Shown piece after piece: positions 35,996-47,624 of a DNA stretch of 64,000 nt; within the stretch, counting starts at the first letter, position 1, and every line of letters starts with the position of its first letter. The translations under genes and the position numbers were made by a program. Origin of the DNA: Chiua virens (taxonomy: Eukaryota > Basidiomycota > Agaricomycetes > Boletales > Boletaceae). Under the pieces are notes generated by a model, which was given only the letters and a program-made list of their open reading frames with translations, was not told where the DNA came from and searched no databases. The stretch lies in NCBI GenBank assembly GCA_019787685.1, contig JAHNUO010000031.1, positions 248,001 through 312,000 of the forward strand, given 5' to 3'.

Positions 35996-37939
35996 GGCAT
36001 TTGTGGTGGATGCATAACATTTTATGTAACCTAGACGACACTACGAAAGAGGTTTTGCACGAGGATATTCAACAACGTAGGGTGTACAACGATACGCGTC
36101 CTAACCTGAAGCATACGGGTCACCACAGATTCTTTCTGTTACTCCCAGCCATAGCCAGCGTGGCAGCAGCAGCCATCGATCTGTCCCCAAGCAACGTTCT
36201 TCATCATAAACACACTTGCACCCACCCCACGAACTCCAACTCACTCCCCGATATTTGAACTCATGCCCACAGGGGTAACTTGTCGTCGCGGCGGCGGGGT
36301 TGGTTGTACTCACAAGTTTGCTAGCACACACCGCCTCCCGCGTGTCTAATCGTCCCATTCAAGTTGCCCCAAGGAACAAACCATGTACTAACGGATGAGG
36401 ACTACCTGAAACACGTACCTTCTAGCCCTCCCGCTGCTGGGCAGCCTCACTCCTCTTTGGAGACCTGTAATTCAGTCGTCAGTATCACCTCGCGGATCGG
36501 ATCGAATGGAATGGACTTACCAACCACAGCCTCGACAACTGTCCATTTGGCATTTGGTGAGCCTCGGAATGCACGAATCCCTCCCCAATAGCGACGGACA
36601 AAAAAAGGTTACACGGGATCCCACTCATCCGCTTCCTCGTTTGGGGGTATTTCGACGCAACCGCACGCAAGATCGGCCAACCGCCCCTTTGAGGTGCCGG
36701 CACCACGAGGTCATCAACAGTCTACGAAATACTAGCGGAATGCCGACTACCTTCTGACTACCAAATTTGGGCTTGATTCAAGGAATATGTCACATTCAGA
36801 TGAATCGCACGACGAGTTGAAAAATGCTCCGCATGACAAAAGGATTGCTCGTAGTTGAGACGAGTCCCACCCTCAAACGGAGTTCCTGCGAAGGGTGGTA
36901 CGAAATGTGAGCACACGAGTCACGTTGACCAAGAGACAATAAAATAAGGGTCAGAGTTGAACAACATGCGTCTCGACATGAGCGTTAAGACAGGGATAAC
37001 TGAACAAAATAAAGTCTCATCCTTGGATTCGGCGTCCAGAGGGAATAAAAAATAATTTCTAATTGAAGTCTTACCTGGTTGCAAGGTTCTGATTTAATCA
37101 AGTGTGAGCCGGCAGCTGAGCCCATTTCGAAATTTAGGGCAGGCGTACGTGGACAATTGAATGGATGAGAAAAGGTCCGGTTCTTTCATGAAAAGTGGAC
37201 AGTTTAGACCCCAGCGAACAACGCGCGATTGACACTGACACGACTTCCACAAAAATTCACCGCTGGCCAAGACACGACTCGATGCACGTATAATATATTC
37301 TCTGGTAAGAGGTATACAGTACCAGTGCAGTGAGTTCATTCGCGAGGTACCCACTACTGCATCTTCCTGGCAAGCGACTACATTCATCCAATACAAACGA
37401 ATCAGTCGAGCGTCGTCTGAATGCCAAGTCTGCTGTCTCGCGATCCTCGGCCTCAAACACAGGTCTCACTGATCGCGGAGGTGGGCAAAACTGGAGTCGA
37501 AGCGGATCGACAATTTCAGACAGGTCTGAACTATCTCCATCGAGGAGTGCTTTCGTATCTCTCCTCCGCAGCCGTCTCAGATTTCGAATTTGAAGCAAAC
37601 GCCAGTGGTATCAAGATTCGCTCAATCCGTGGCTACGTGCCACTGCTATACATCCTATAGCTATCCGAATCTGACATCGACACAGAGACACAGGGATCGC
37701 TGTCTGCTACGAAATTCATTGCATGACTCGACGTCGTTCGGCCAATTGCGGCCCGGGGATGATAACCCAATGTCAAATCCATCGCCCAGATTCATGATGG
37801 TGGCGGACTTAGGCCCGATCTCGTGCACCAGTAAACCAACGGATTACTCCCAGAACTTCTCAGAAATCTTTTAGGGTGACAGCGACTTTTCAATTGCAGC
37901 TGACGTGGGACTCGAAGCACCTTTACCTCATTGAACGAG

Positions 37940-37946
37940 TATAAAG
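37940..37946 (+). promoter_or_regulatory. TATA box of right barrel gene
   Basis: TATAAAG 58 bp upstream of the start codon at 38004, matching the mirrored site in the left arm. Confidence 0.6.
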
Positions 37947-38003
37947 GCAGCCCGCAAACGCAGAGATGTATCCTTAGATTTTCTCATTAACCCACTCAAC
38001 GAA

Positions 38004-38782
38004 ATGCCTGTCCCAACCACCGAAATTGTTATCATCAACTCCAATGACTCGTTTCCCACTCCTGAACCTCTGCTGTCCACTTTCAAGCAGATTAAAACAT
38101 TGGGAGTGAACCCGTGAGTGACGCTCGTCTAGCCACATGCCCAACAAAGCCAGACATTCGACAGGTCATTTTATACGGGCGTGGAGGCTGAGAACCCCAA
38201 AGGCGGCTTCATCATCGTCCGTGAGTCCTCCGTCCCCCCTATTGCCACTGATTTTTAATTCCTCATGTCTTGTAGAGTGGGACAGTTATGAGCAGCACCA
38301 GAAGGTCGTTAAAAGCCCGTCTTATACGGACGTCGTCAACGATTTGAAGCCGGTCTTATCAGGCCAGAACCCGACTGGCACTACCGAGCATAAAATATAC
38401 CATGTCCAGTTTTCGGGTCCGGCCGTTGCGTTCGACCAACCCGTCACCGAAATGGTGATCATCACCCTCAAGGACCCTGGAAATCATGGGGCAGTCGTCG
38501 ATATCTTATCCAAGCGTTCAGAGGCGAGCGGAAACATGCTCGTGTATGGACAAACTCGCGAGGACGAGAACAAGTATATCATCGTGTCTGGGTGGCCCAC
38601 GGTGGAGGTATGTGATAGACTCCGGATTTGAAGTGACTTCGAGATGGGCTCATTCCATGAACTGTACATAGGCTCAGAAGCAGACTGCTTCGAAGCCAGA
38701 AGTGGCTGCTGCGCTCCGGCAGTTGTACTCGCTCGCCGACGAGGACAACCTTTATAGTGTCACTTTGACCAAAGGTTCCTGA
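38004..38782 (+). CDS. Dimeric alpha/beta-barrel (ABM/EthD-like) protein, right copy
   Basis: Four exons (38004-38113, 38165-38220, 38276-38607, 38672-38782) total 609 nt, 202 residues, with clean GT-AG introns. The product has two ferredoxin-like halves, as in duplicated dimeric alpha/beta-barrel proteins, and no signal peptide. It points away from the centre of the palindrome, as does its twin on the minus strand, so each gene has its own TATA-bearing promoter on the inner side. The enzymatic role, if any, is unknown. Conservation of frame and splice sites in both copies suggests recent duplication or ongoing gene conversion. Confidence 0.82.
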
Positions 38783-39386
38783 TTGTCGTACCATGCTCGG
38801 GTCACGGTGAATATGCATCGTGTACGCCGGCTGAACAGAGTGTAATACTAGCATGTACATAAACGTACGAAGAATGGTCTATGAAGATTGCTTGTTCTGA
38901 TCTGGACGAAACTCGACTTGCCAGACTTTGGTTACGTATGGAGAAATATGTGCTCTGGCTTGGATCCCAAATCACGACGTTGTCGAGTTTGGATGAAAAG
39001 AACATAATGAGGACAGGTTTGTTCTAGTCTAGTGTTACCTCGGTATCCTGGGTCAACACTCTGGGCAGATTGATAAATTTCATCGTCACGTTTCATCGTC
39101 ACGACAGAAAGAGACAGCACCACCAAATCATTGAAGAGTCAAAATTGGATCAAATATTTGTCAGTGACAGATGGTCTGTGTACTCCGAGCCATGCACTCT
39201 TGCCAAATGCTTTGTAAGGCGCTATCGTCCCGAGTCGTGCAGATTTACTGGTCACTTGCATGTACATATTCTCAAGATGATAGTATTTATATAAATCGCT
39301 GCCTATTTAATCAGATTGCGATCTTAGAAATGCATATATAATATTGGACCGACTCGGAACAGGGTACGGTGGGGCTGAACCACTCC

Positions 39387-41176
39387 GTGAACAATTGTAC
39401 GAACTTCACATATTGAAGCATATATTGGTCATTTCAAAGCATAGTAAATAAAGACCTTCGCATCGTTGTCTAATCTAATCTGGGAATGGGAACCATGTTA
39501 GACTTCCACATTTGCTCGCCCTGTGGGGATTAGCAACCTCTTTCAAAATGATCTACGTACCATGATGGGCGAAAGACAATTGTCGACAAAACGAGATCTT
39601 GCAACACGTATAAAAGGATGCGTGCACTCACCGGAGTTCCCTCGGATCCAAGGGATCCGAAAGGGTCCATGCAAGAGGGTGTCGTCGAAAAGAATCCAAA
39701 ATGCACCGTGATGCACAGAAACCGTCATCAACAAGCTGAATGGGAAGTGGGAGAAAGCATGCTTACACATATTGGTCTTGCACCTCAGTCGGGGCAATAG
39801 TCCACACTCCCGCTCGAATGGGGTTTCCTGACACCAAGAGATTCTGTAAAGATCCCGGATCAATATGTTCAGGACTATGAAGAAACATGAGACGGAGAGA
39901 CTGACGGTATCCCTCTGGATAGCTTGTGCGAATGTTGTGATTTCTTGATTGGTCAAGGTGATCTGGTTCCGAGATTCAAAGGTTTGAATTGTAAGTACAA
40001 AATCCTCCCAAGTGTATCATTGAGAACATATGGGTTAGAGAGGCAAAAGTGGTTCATTGGAGCCTCGAGTAAACGTAGCCTGCCGCTTGGGACCGACCCT
40101 GTAATATTTTCAAGGATCTTCATACATATCTCGGAAAGATGGCTAGGTAATCCAATACCAGATTACAGCCTCAGAATTGCAGCGGAGCTAAACTTGAAGG
40201 GGCGGCACTGGCAACTTTGATTCTTCATCCTCTACGCCGGCTTAGATCTTGACCAGGCTTCGGAGTACACAGGAGCGAAGCTTTTGATACTACGGCTTGT
40301 TGTCAGATCGAAGTTTCATCATTCAGTGTTAGGATGGAAAGGAAACTGACAGATGGTAAAAGTCTGAGTGTCAGGCTTGTTCTAGCGATCGTGACATGGA
40401 CACGACAACGCTAGTCGAGGGACTCGGATCGACCACATGTATGTACTACTGAGCTCGGGCCTCGCAATCCGTCACGACTTGAACTTCGAACCTGTTCGGC
40501 CAATTCTACGTAAGTCCGAGACTATGACGAAAACCTGCTAACCCGTCACAGGGAACAGTTTGGTTGTGGGCCTGCCATTAATTTGTGGTCGTGAGTTACC
40601 GCTCAACGTGCTACACTACGGCGACGCAACCCTAGGGACTCTGATCGGACGACTCGGATCCTCTGCCACACGGAATACACGCTTCTGCCATGGCTGTCAT
40701 CACCCCTCTTGCCATAGATCCCTATACACCCGCTGCGACAACGACGGGGAGCGAATCGCCGCCGCGACCCAATACATGCCTTGCCATTTGTTCTGCGTGA
40801 GCTCATACGATACGGGTTCAAGCCACCTGTCCTCAGCATGGGTACCTGCCCGCTCGCTTTGCGCGCCTGTGGGTTCATCGCCCTTACGTGCCTGGATCAG
40901 CTTAATCATGCGCCCGACGGATGAGTATACCTCAGCTGTCCAAGGCGTCAGTCCAAGGCACGAGAATGGGGAGAAGAGACGCACCCTTGTGTGGGCCCCT
41001 GCCCTTGTTGTCGTATTCCAGCCTCGACAGCCCATCATAATAATCATAACTCAGGTTCCAGAGCGCGTCCTCCGTCAGGACCTTTTCGCGAATTGTTTCT
41101 GTGCAACGGACCAAGTACTGGTCACCATCGCACCGCGGAGATTCACTGTGTGGAAGCATGAATATCAAGTTTCGCG
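39387..41176. other. Unassigned region
   Basis: Several open frames occur (39956-39543 minus, 137 residues; 40560-41186 plus, 208 residues), but none shows a recognisable motif. The right part may contain a further 3' exon of the DUF2235 gene: a GTTCGT donor near 41195 and a CACAG acceptor near 41150 could add about 20 residues. Confidence 0.35.
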
Positions 41177-44100
41177 TCAAAAATAAAGTGACGAACCCCG
41201 TGCAAAGAGGAGCCGCAATGTTTCCACGGCGATCCTCTGGACCCTCCTACGCGGAACTCGCAACGCGTTCACCACGCGCCGAACTAATTCCTCCATGTCA
41301 CTACTCGGTTGCGCACGTTCGGCCCCATCCTCATCTTTCGAGGATACTGAAAGCGGCAAGAAAGGGGGCCCGCCAAAGCTTGCAATGACTCGAAGATAAT
41401 GCAGAGCTGCATAAGTCCTTCCGTAGCGTGTAGGGTCGATCATGCCACGCAGCACATCGATAGCATCCGCTTTCAGGACGGCAGACCGCAACTGCTCTGT
41501 GAACGCAATCGGTTCAAAGAGCTGGACAAACGCTGTAGATAAAACTGACCGCATTCAAGCAATTTAGATAGAACCTGAGGGCCATCTTCTCCCCGCAAGC
41601 CGTCAAACCATTGGTCCTGAAGCATGCCTACGATAGCGACGTTCGCACCGGACTCTTCGCTAGACACTATCACAGCAACATCGTCTGTCCAGGCGGTATG
41701 AGAAAACTTCCTCATTGCCGTTCACCGAGTTGTTAGCCCTACCGAGTTCCACGAGGCGCGCCGGTGTCGAAGCAGCTGACAATGCAGTCGCTTTCTGCTT
41801 AAGCCGACCAACGAGGACTTGTATCGTTTTCGCTCTATTGATGGCACCCATCACGTCGGTCTTCATTACATACCGAGTGAGACATTAAATTTCCAGCCAG
41901 AATGAAACACCAAACTGCACACCTTCGGTATCTCCGAGGGTCACCAAGGCAATAATAGCACCGTCGCGTTTGCTTGGAACATGACTATGTGCCTGTTTCG
42001 CGAGCCTCTGCAAGTGCCCTTCGGACAACGTGACTCGGACAACCTCTTTCGTCGACGCGCACTACTTGCTTGGTTTCCTCAGAGCACGAATCGAGCATAT
42101 CAAGGAATATGGAAAGCACTCCAAATTGAAGCATTGCCGTCCGCAGCTCGTCTGCAAAATTGAGATCAACGGCACGATCCTTGTCTTGGCCATCAATATG
42201 GACGAACCTTCCGAAAGGAGGGAACAAAGAACGCGAATGGCTGCCGGTGCCACGAAATCGTCGAATTGCTTGACCAGCTTCAAAAGCGTGGCGACAATGG
42301 GCCCTGCTTTCATGGTCGTCCTTCCATTTTCTGGGGCATGTCAGCGAGCCATTTAGGAGCCGCAAGGACCTACTCACTGTGTTGTGCCAACCCGTCCACA
42401 ATGTTCAATACGGCAACCCTCACAGGCTTGCCTGATCAGATCGACGTAAGCCCAGTGCATCATCACTCGAACCACATCACTTACAATTTGAATGCAACGC
42501 CTGGGTAATATCAGTCACCCTACCCATTTTGATGAGCCTCTCGGCGATGTCGGGGTCCACTGTCAATGGTGCGGAGACATCCTCAAGACAGACTTCACAA
42601 AAGGGTGAAAGCCGTCAACGTATACTTCATCAACATACCCAAAGCTTGTGCGCCATGGAAAGCAATCATCGAAGTTCCTTCTTCATTTCTGACGATGCGT
42701 GTGTTGTCGCAGAATTGGACGAGCATCTTTAGGTTATCTTCACTGATCAGTCCTGCCTTCCAGTCCTCCCGCTTGCAGAGGGATGGCAAGTATATGCAAG
42801 CCCGACGCCGATGTTGCTCGCTTTTCAGAAGCTCAGAAACGTCGTCAATAACTTGCTGAACCAGGTCGCCCCAGAGGCCAGTTCAATTCACAATGTATGG
42901 CTGCAGTGCTGAGGCGTATCACTCTGTCTTTGTTCTTTAAGAAGTCGGCCAAAACTTCCTTTGCATTCGGACGGGCAAGAATAGCATATTTGCCGACATC
43001 TGGACAAGCATCATCAGTAGAATTTGAGAAAGATGAGAAATAGGAAGCCACCGAAGTTCGCCATGAACGCCAGCTGGTCCAGCGCGGCGTCCGGGTTCGA
43101 CTTGCCTCCTTCGAGATCGTCGAGTAACGTTCGAATGGAGGTTTCGTCGAAAATGTCCTTCTCCCACACGTCTGATAGTTTTCTAAGTCGCCGATGACTA
43201 GCCGGATCATTCCAAAACATAGACTCTGGCCATCCTACGGGGTTGTCGAGGAATTGTGCATAAGGCTTGTAATTGTTCTTGAATGACACGGACACGTGCA
43301 CCTTTTTTCCTGGCAGGATCTTTCGGGGTTCCCCAAGGTGGGGCCTATGGAACAGTGAGATAGCGTTTAAATGACATCGATCTACTTCACCTGCTAGTAT
43401 GCCGATCTGAATTGTAGCAGAGCAGACGTTTGAGAGGCAACACTTCTAGCGGCCACCACCACACCGTCAAGGAAGACGTAATTAGCTTTCAGAACGTCGA
43501 TCTTCCACATCACGTCAGGGGGCCTCACCTCGAGTCCCGCAGCAATGGCTTGACTCCGCATCCACAACAAAGGTATGTCCCCTGACTGTAACTTCTCGTT
43601 ACGTCGATTTCCGCCACCGCTAATGACCCACGGGTTAGAATGGCAACCACGCTCAGCTGATGGTCGACGCACACGTCCGAATGACATCCCGCAAACCAAA
43701 CCTCCTTGATACGCCCGTCGCCACAAGCACTGGATCGTCCACCATACATGTACTCGGGCAAAAACTTGACACGTCTTTCGTCCAAGGCTAATGCATGCCG
43801 GAAATAGCAGATATGGTCGCAGGAACTCGTCGTGCAAGGTAATGTCTTGTTCCTGCCGAGACCAACAACTGATACAGTGTCCCTGAAATAGTCGCGGTGC
43901 TAAATACGCAATCAGACAACGCACACGAAAAAACCCACCATACCCCAACGAAATGGACATGAACGTCCTTTCGACAGAACGTTTCCTGGAAGGTCTCAGC
44001 CAGGACACCGTAATCGGCTTTTTTCGAGTACAAATCGAAAGCACTGCAATCATATCAGAGGCGTCAAGACCTGAGGCCTGAGTGATGAGAGATCTTACAA

Positions 44101-44746
44101 CGGTATCTGTTCATCATTGCCGGGGAGACGTAGTCCAACCTATCATGTTTCAGTCGCTGCAGCGGTAGCCGGTACTCGTGGGGAGAAGGCTTACTCGAGC
44201 AATCATACCTGCCAGTGCTCGAACTTGGTAAGCACCGGGTGAGTAACCTGATACATACACAAAGCGTCAGCGTTCGTACTATACTGCTAGTAAATATCTT
44301 ACCCAACAAAAAGATCTTATCCCCGTCTTGATAGTTGTCGGAAAGCCAGGGGTAAGAGGCCATGATGACCTGCTGTAGTTTCCTGTTCTGAAGGTGAATC
44401 ATCTCCCACTAGGTTATTTGTCTGACGGCATACCGGCCAAAAAGCATATCTAGGCTATTGGACGCACGATGGCCAAAGGATGCACCAGCAGCCTTGGCGA
44501 TCGTGCCAAGCCCACTGCTGTAATATGTTAGTTGTCTATCATCCTTCTTGATGTGACTGTAGAGCTCGACAATGTTCATATTCTGCCAACGAACGTCCAT
44601 AACGTAAGTTGAACAGTTGTTACCTTGATACCAAACTGATTCGATGTGCCGTCAATGCACACCACAAGGTTTCTGGAGCTCGGAGTTACAGGTTCTGAAC
44701 ACTTCCATACTCGAGGGGTCCGAGTCGAACACTTCTGCATCGTCAT
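41177..44746 (-). CDS. DUF2235 alpha/beta hydrolase fused to ARM-like repeats
   Basis: The start MTMQKCSTRTPRVWKC leads to NLVVCIDGTSNQFG, NMNIVELYSHIKKDDRQLTY, WLSDNYQDGDKIFLLG with the spliced nucleophile elbow GYSPGAYQVRALAG, DLYSKKADYGVLAETFQETF, then DVHVHFVGVWDTV, YFRHALALDERRVKFLPEYM and HSDVGGGNRRNEKLQSGDIP. These are the blocks of the DUF2235 domain (related to Tle1-type phospholipase effectors), with Ser in GxSxG and the HSDVGGG block present. Short introns (one only 41 nt) all restore the frame. The C-terminal half (about 43000-41177) is helical and ARM/HEAT-like, for example ADFLKNKDRVIRLSTAAI, PAAIRVLCSLLSEGS and DAIDVLRGMIDPTRYGRTYA. Predicted lipase-type hydrolase with a protein-binding solenoid; substrate unknown. 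Confidence 0.75.
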
Positions 44747-45420
44747 TGCAAACGAAAATTAGGAAAGCTGCCCAAAGTGAGCTGATGTTCTTCGAATATC
44801 TTGAAGGTCGGAGAACTGAGCCAAGATTGGGTGAAGCGTCAGTAGGAATGTACTGCATTTATGCACGGAGGAAACCACGCGTTGCAGCGCTTGAACGCAG
44901 CGTGCAAAACTGAGTGGATGTGGGGCAACGGAACGATCCGGGCGCTGGCTAGAATTATGAATGAAATGAGCGCTGGCCACTTACAATGCGGATGCCGCAT
45001 CTGTTGGTTTTGTGCCGGCTAGGTAGGTCCTGACTGGACTTCCGTGTGGATCGTACAGTAGTCCAAGACCTCAACCGGCGGGCAGTGTAAAGGTGTGCCC
45101 GCCGCGGCAAGTTCCTCTTGCCTCATTTCTGTAATATAGTTGGGCACTTCTGGTGGTCTTACACTTATCTTTCGGGGGAAGGAAAAACCATAACTTTTTC
45201 AGACTTGGGTCAGGAAACTTTTTCAAATCTTTATGATGAATTTGTGCGTTGTGTAACTTCGGAAACCTACTACCAACCGACCGGACGGGATATTGTAGAT
45301 GAAGCAAAGCGTGAGGGGGGAAACGTCTGCGCGTGGTTGGTGGATGCCGAAAAACGTCTGAAGGGTAAAAAACACAATAAGGGGCTACTAGGGAGGTAAA
45401 TACGACTGAATGTTACAGCT
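44747..45420. other. Intergenic
   Basis: It lies between the DUF2235 gene start and the NST1 3' end, both on the minus strand. A 93-residue open frame at 45118-45399 (+) opposes the NST1 3' flank and has no recognisable motif. Confidence 0.45.
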
Positions 45421-47593
45421 TCAATTGCCAGCGTGGGGGGGTGAAGAGGGATTGATGGGATTGACAAAGGTGTTTGGGAAAAAGCCTGCGGGGGATTGCC
45501 AGGATGGATCAGGACCCATGTTCCCCCACAGCGAGCCACCCATTGGGGGAGGTCGTGGTGAGCCGAAGGCAGGTAAAGGTGCGGGAGGGCCCCAGGGCGG
45601 TCGTGATTCAGCACCTGATCGGGAGTTGGTCGTCGTAGCCCAAGACTGACCGACAACACCAGGCACCGTACCACGCCTGCCGGGAGGTGGGACAACCTCG
45701 TCATCGTCCGCCGCGAGCGCAGACGATCCTAGCACGCCCTTTGGACTGGGAGACCGACGGACGGGGGATCCAGATCCAGATCCCGATGCCTCACCAGTCG
45801 TGGGTCGCGCGATGGGGGCTATAGGGGCTGGTGGCGCGATCGGAGCTATCGAGACCGGCCTCGCAACAGGACCGGGCTCCGGCAATGAGGCCTTTCTGGA
45901 AGGACCGGCAGGGATTAATGTCGGGGAAGCGAGAGGGTTCGGGACCGCTTTCGAAGGAGGTCCGATTGGCGCGGGTTGAGGAAGGCCACGGCTAAAAGGT
46001 GGGTCGAACGGCGAGGGCGATCCAAAGCCTCTCGGGAGAGCAGAGGGGGCCAGTGAGGGAGGAGGCCCTTGAGACATTGAAGGGCCAGGTCCAAAGACTC
46101 CGAATGGCGGAGGCGGCGCAAACGGAGGGAGCGTTGTCGATGGTGGAACCATCCCCGGGGCTGGAGGATACAAGGGGGCCACGGGAAGTGAGAAGGCACT
46201 CGGAGTAGACGGAACAACAGGAGTAGCAGGCTGAGACGTAGAAACCGAGGGTCGTTGAGGCGTGGCGCGACTGGGAGTGGAAGAAGCGGCGGGTGTAGCG
46301 ACGGGCTTGTTCAGTATCTTCTTCGTCGAGCCATTAGTGCTCTGCGAACGTTGAGCGGAACCCGAGGCGCGAGGAGATGTAGGTTGGCGAGCGCTTTTGG
46401 CTGTGGCGCGTTGTTGTTGTGCAACACGTTCCTTTTCAGCCTTCTCCTCTCGTTCCTTGGTCAGCTTCTTCTCTCGCTCCTCCTTCTCCTGCTGTTCCTT
46501 CTTGGCAGCCTCGCGCGCTGCCTTCTCAGCAGCCGCTTTGGCCTCTCGTTCTTCCCTGGCTTTACGCTCCTTCTCCTCCCTTTCACGTCTTTCCTGTCTC
46601 AATTTTTCCTCCTTCTCTTTGCGCCTGCGTTCCCGCTCAGCCTCCCGCTCTCTCTCCTCAGTGAGGCGCTTGCGACGCTCTTCGTCCTTGCGCTGCTTCT
46701 CCTCTTCAGCAGCCTTGCGAGCAGCTTCGCGTTTAGCTTTATCTTCCTCCTTTTTCTTGCGCAACTCCTCCTCGTGGGCTTGTTGCTTGGCCTTCAAAGC
46801 CGCTTCCTCAACCGCTTTCTCTACAGCCTTAGCTGCTCGCTCTTCATCCTTGGCTTGTTTCTGTAGCCTGAACCAGGGTTGGGTCACACTTGCAAAACAA
46901 AGTAGACGTTCAGCATACCTTTTCTTGTCCTTCTTCTTCTGGTTCTGCGTCTGTTTCTTGGCCTCGCGTTCTTTCGTGAGCTTGTCTTCGTCCTCAAGCT
47001 CACGGAGCAACTGTTGTTGACGCTCCTGGGCAACTTTTTCGCGGTATGCTTGAAGAACGCGTTGCTCGAACATGCGGGCCGCAAATATAGAGAACATCCG
47101 TTTTCCCTCCTCCATCTTCTGCTCCTCGGTCATGACCTTCAGGTTGTAAAGATTGCTGAGTATGAGGAGGGAAGGCCACCATTGAGATCTTACCTCTTCG
47201 TCATCATCCTCGTCATCCTCGTCATCCTCTTCTTCATCTTCGTCATCACCCTCGTCATCGTCATCGATATCACTATCATCCTCCACATCGGCCGCTGCTT
47301 CCTCTTCGCGCTGCATTCGACGCTCGGCAAGCTGCTCCATCATCTCCAAAAACTTTTGTCCATCGTTTTTCAATAAATCATCGGCGACGGTCAGGATATT
47401 GTTGGGGCCTGTGGCAACTATGAGAAAAGTGAGGGCGCAGATAAGGGTGACGAACCTGTTACGGTGAGGCTACTGCCCAAATTAAATAACCCATCTCGGC
47501 CGTTCGCTTTGTTGCCGTTCACCGGCCTACGCCCACGTGAACCGGTATTTCTTCGATCTCGGGGCTTCACGTCATCCTCCTCCTCCTCCGCAC

Positions 47594-47624
<31 letters not shown>

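Larger units (their letters stand above)
35996..39386 (-). repeat. Right arm of large inverted repeat
   Basis: Reverse-complement partner of 31394-35088 and about 300 bp shorter, mainly because the left arm has extra sequence between about 34620 and 34910. It carries its own intact barrel gene. Small differences throughout show that it is not an exact computational mirror of the left arm. Confidence 0.9.

Noticed and set aside
40560..41186. 208-residue plus-strand frame
   Set aside because: No family resemblance; lies opposite possible 3' exons of the DUF2235 gene.
45118..45399. 93-residue plus-strand frame
   Set aside because: No recognisable motif and no splice or promoter support; lies beside the NST1 3' end.
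46255..47020. Plus-strand Leu/Ser-rich frames opposite NST1
   Set aside because: Shadows of the Glu/Lys/Arg-rich coiled coil on the coding strand.
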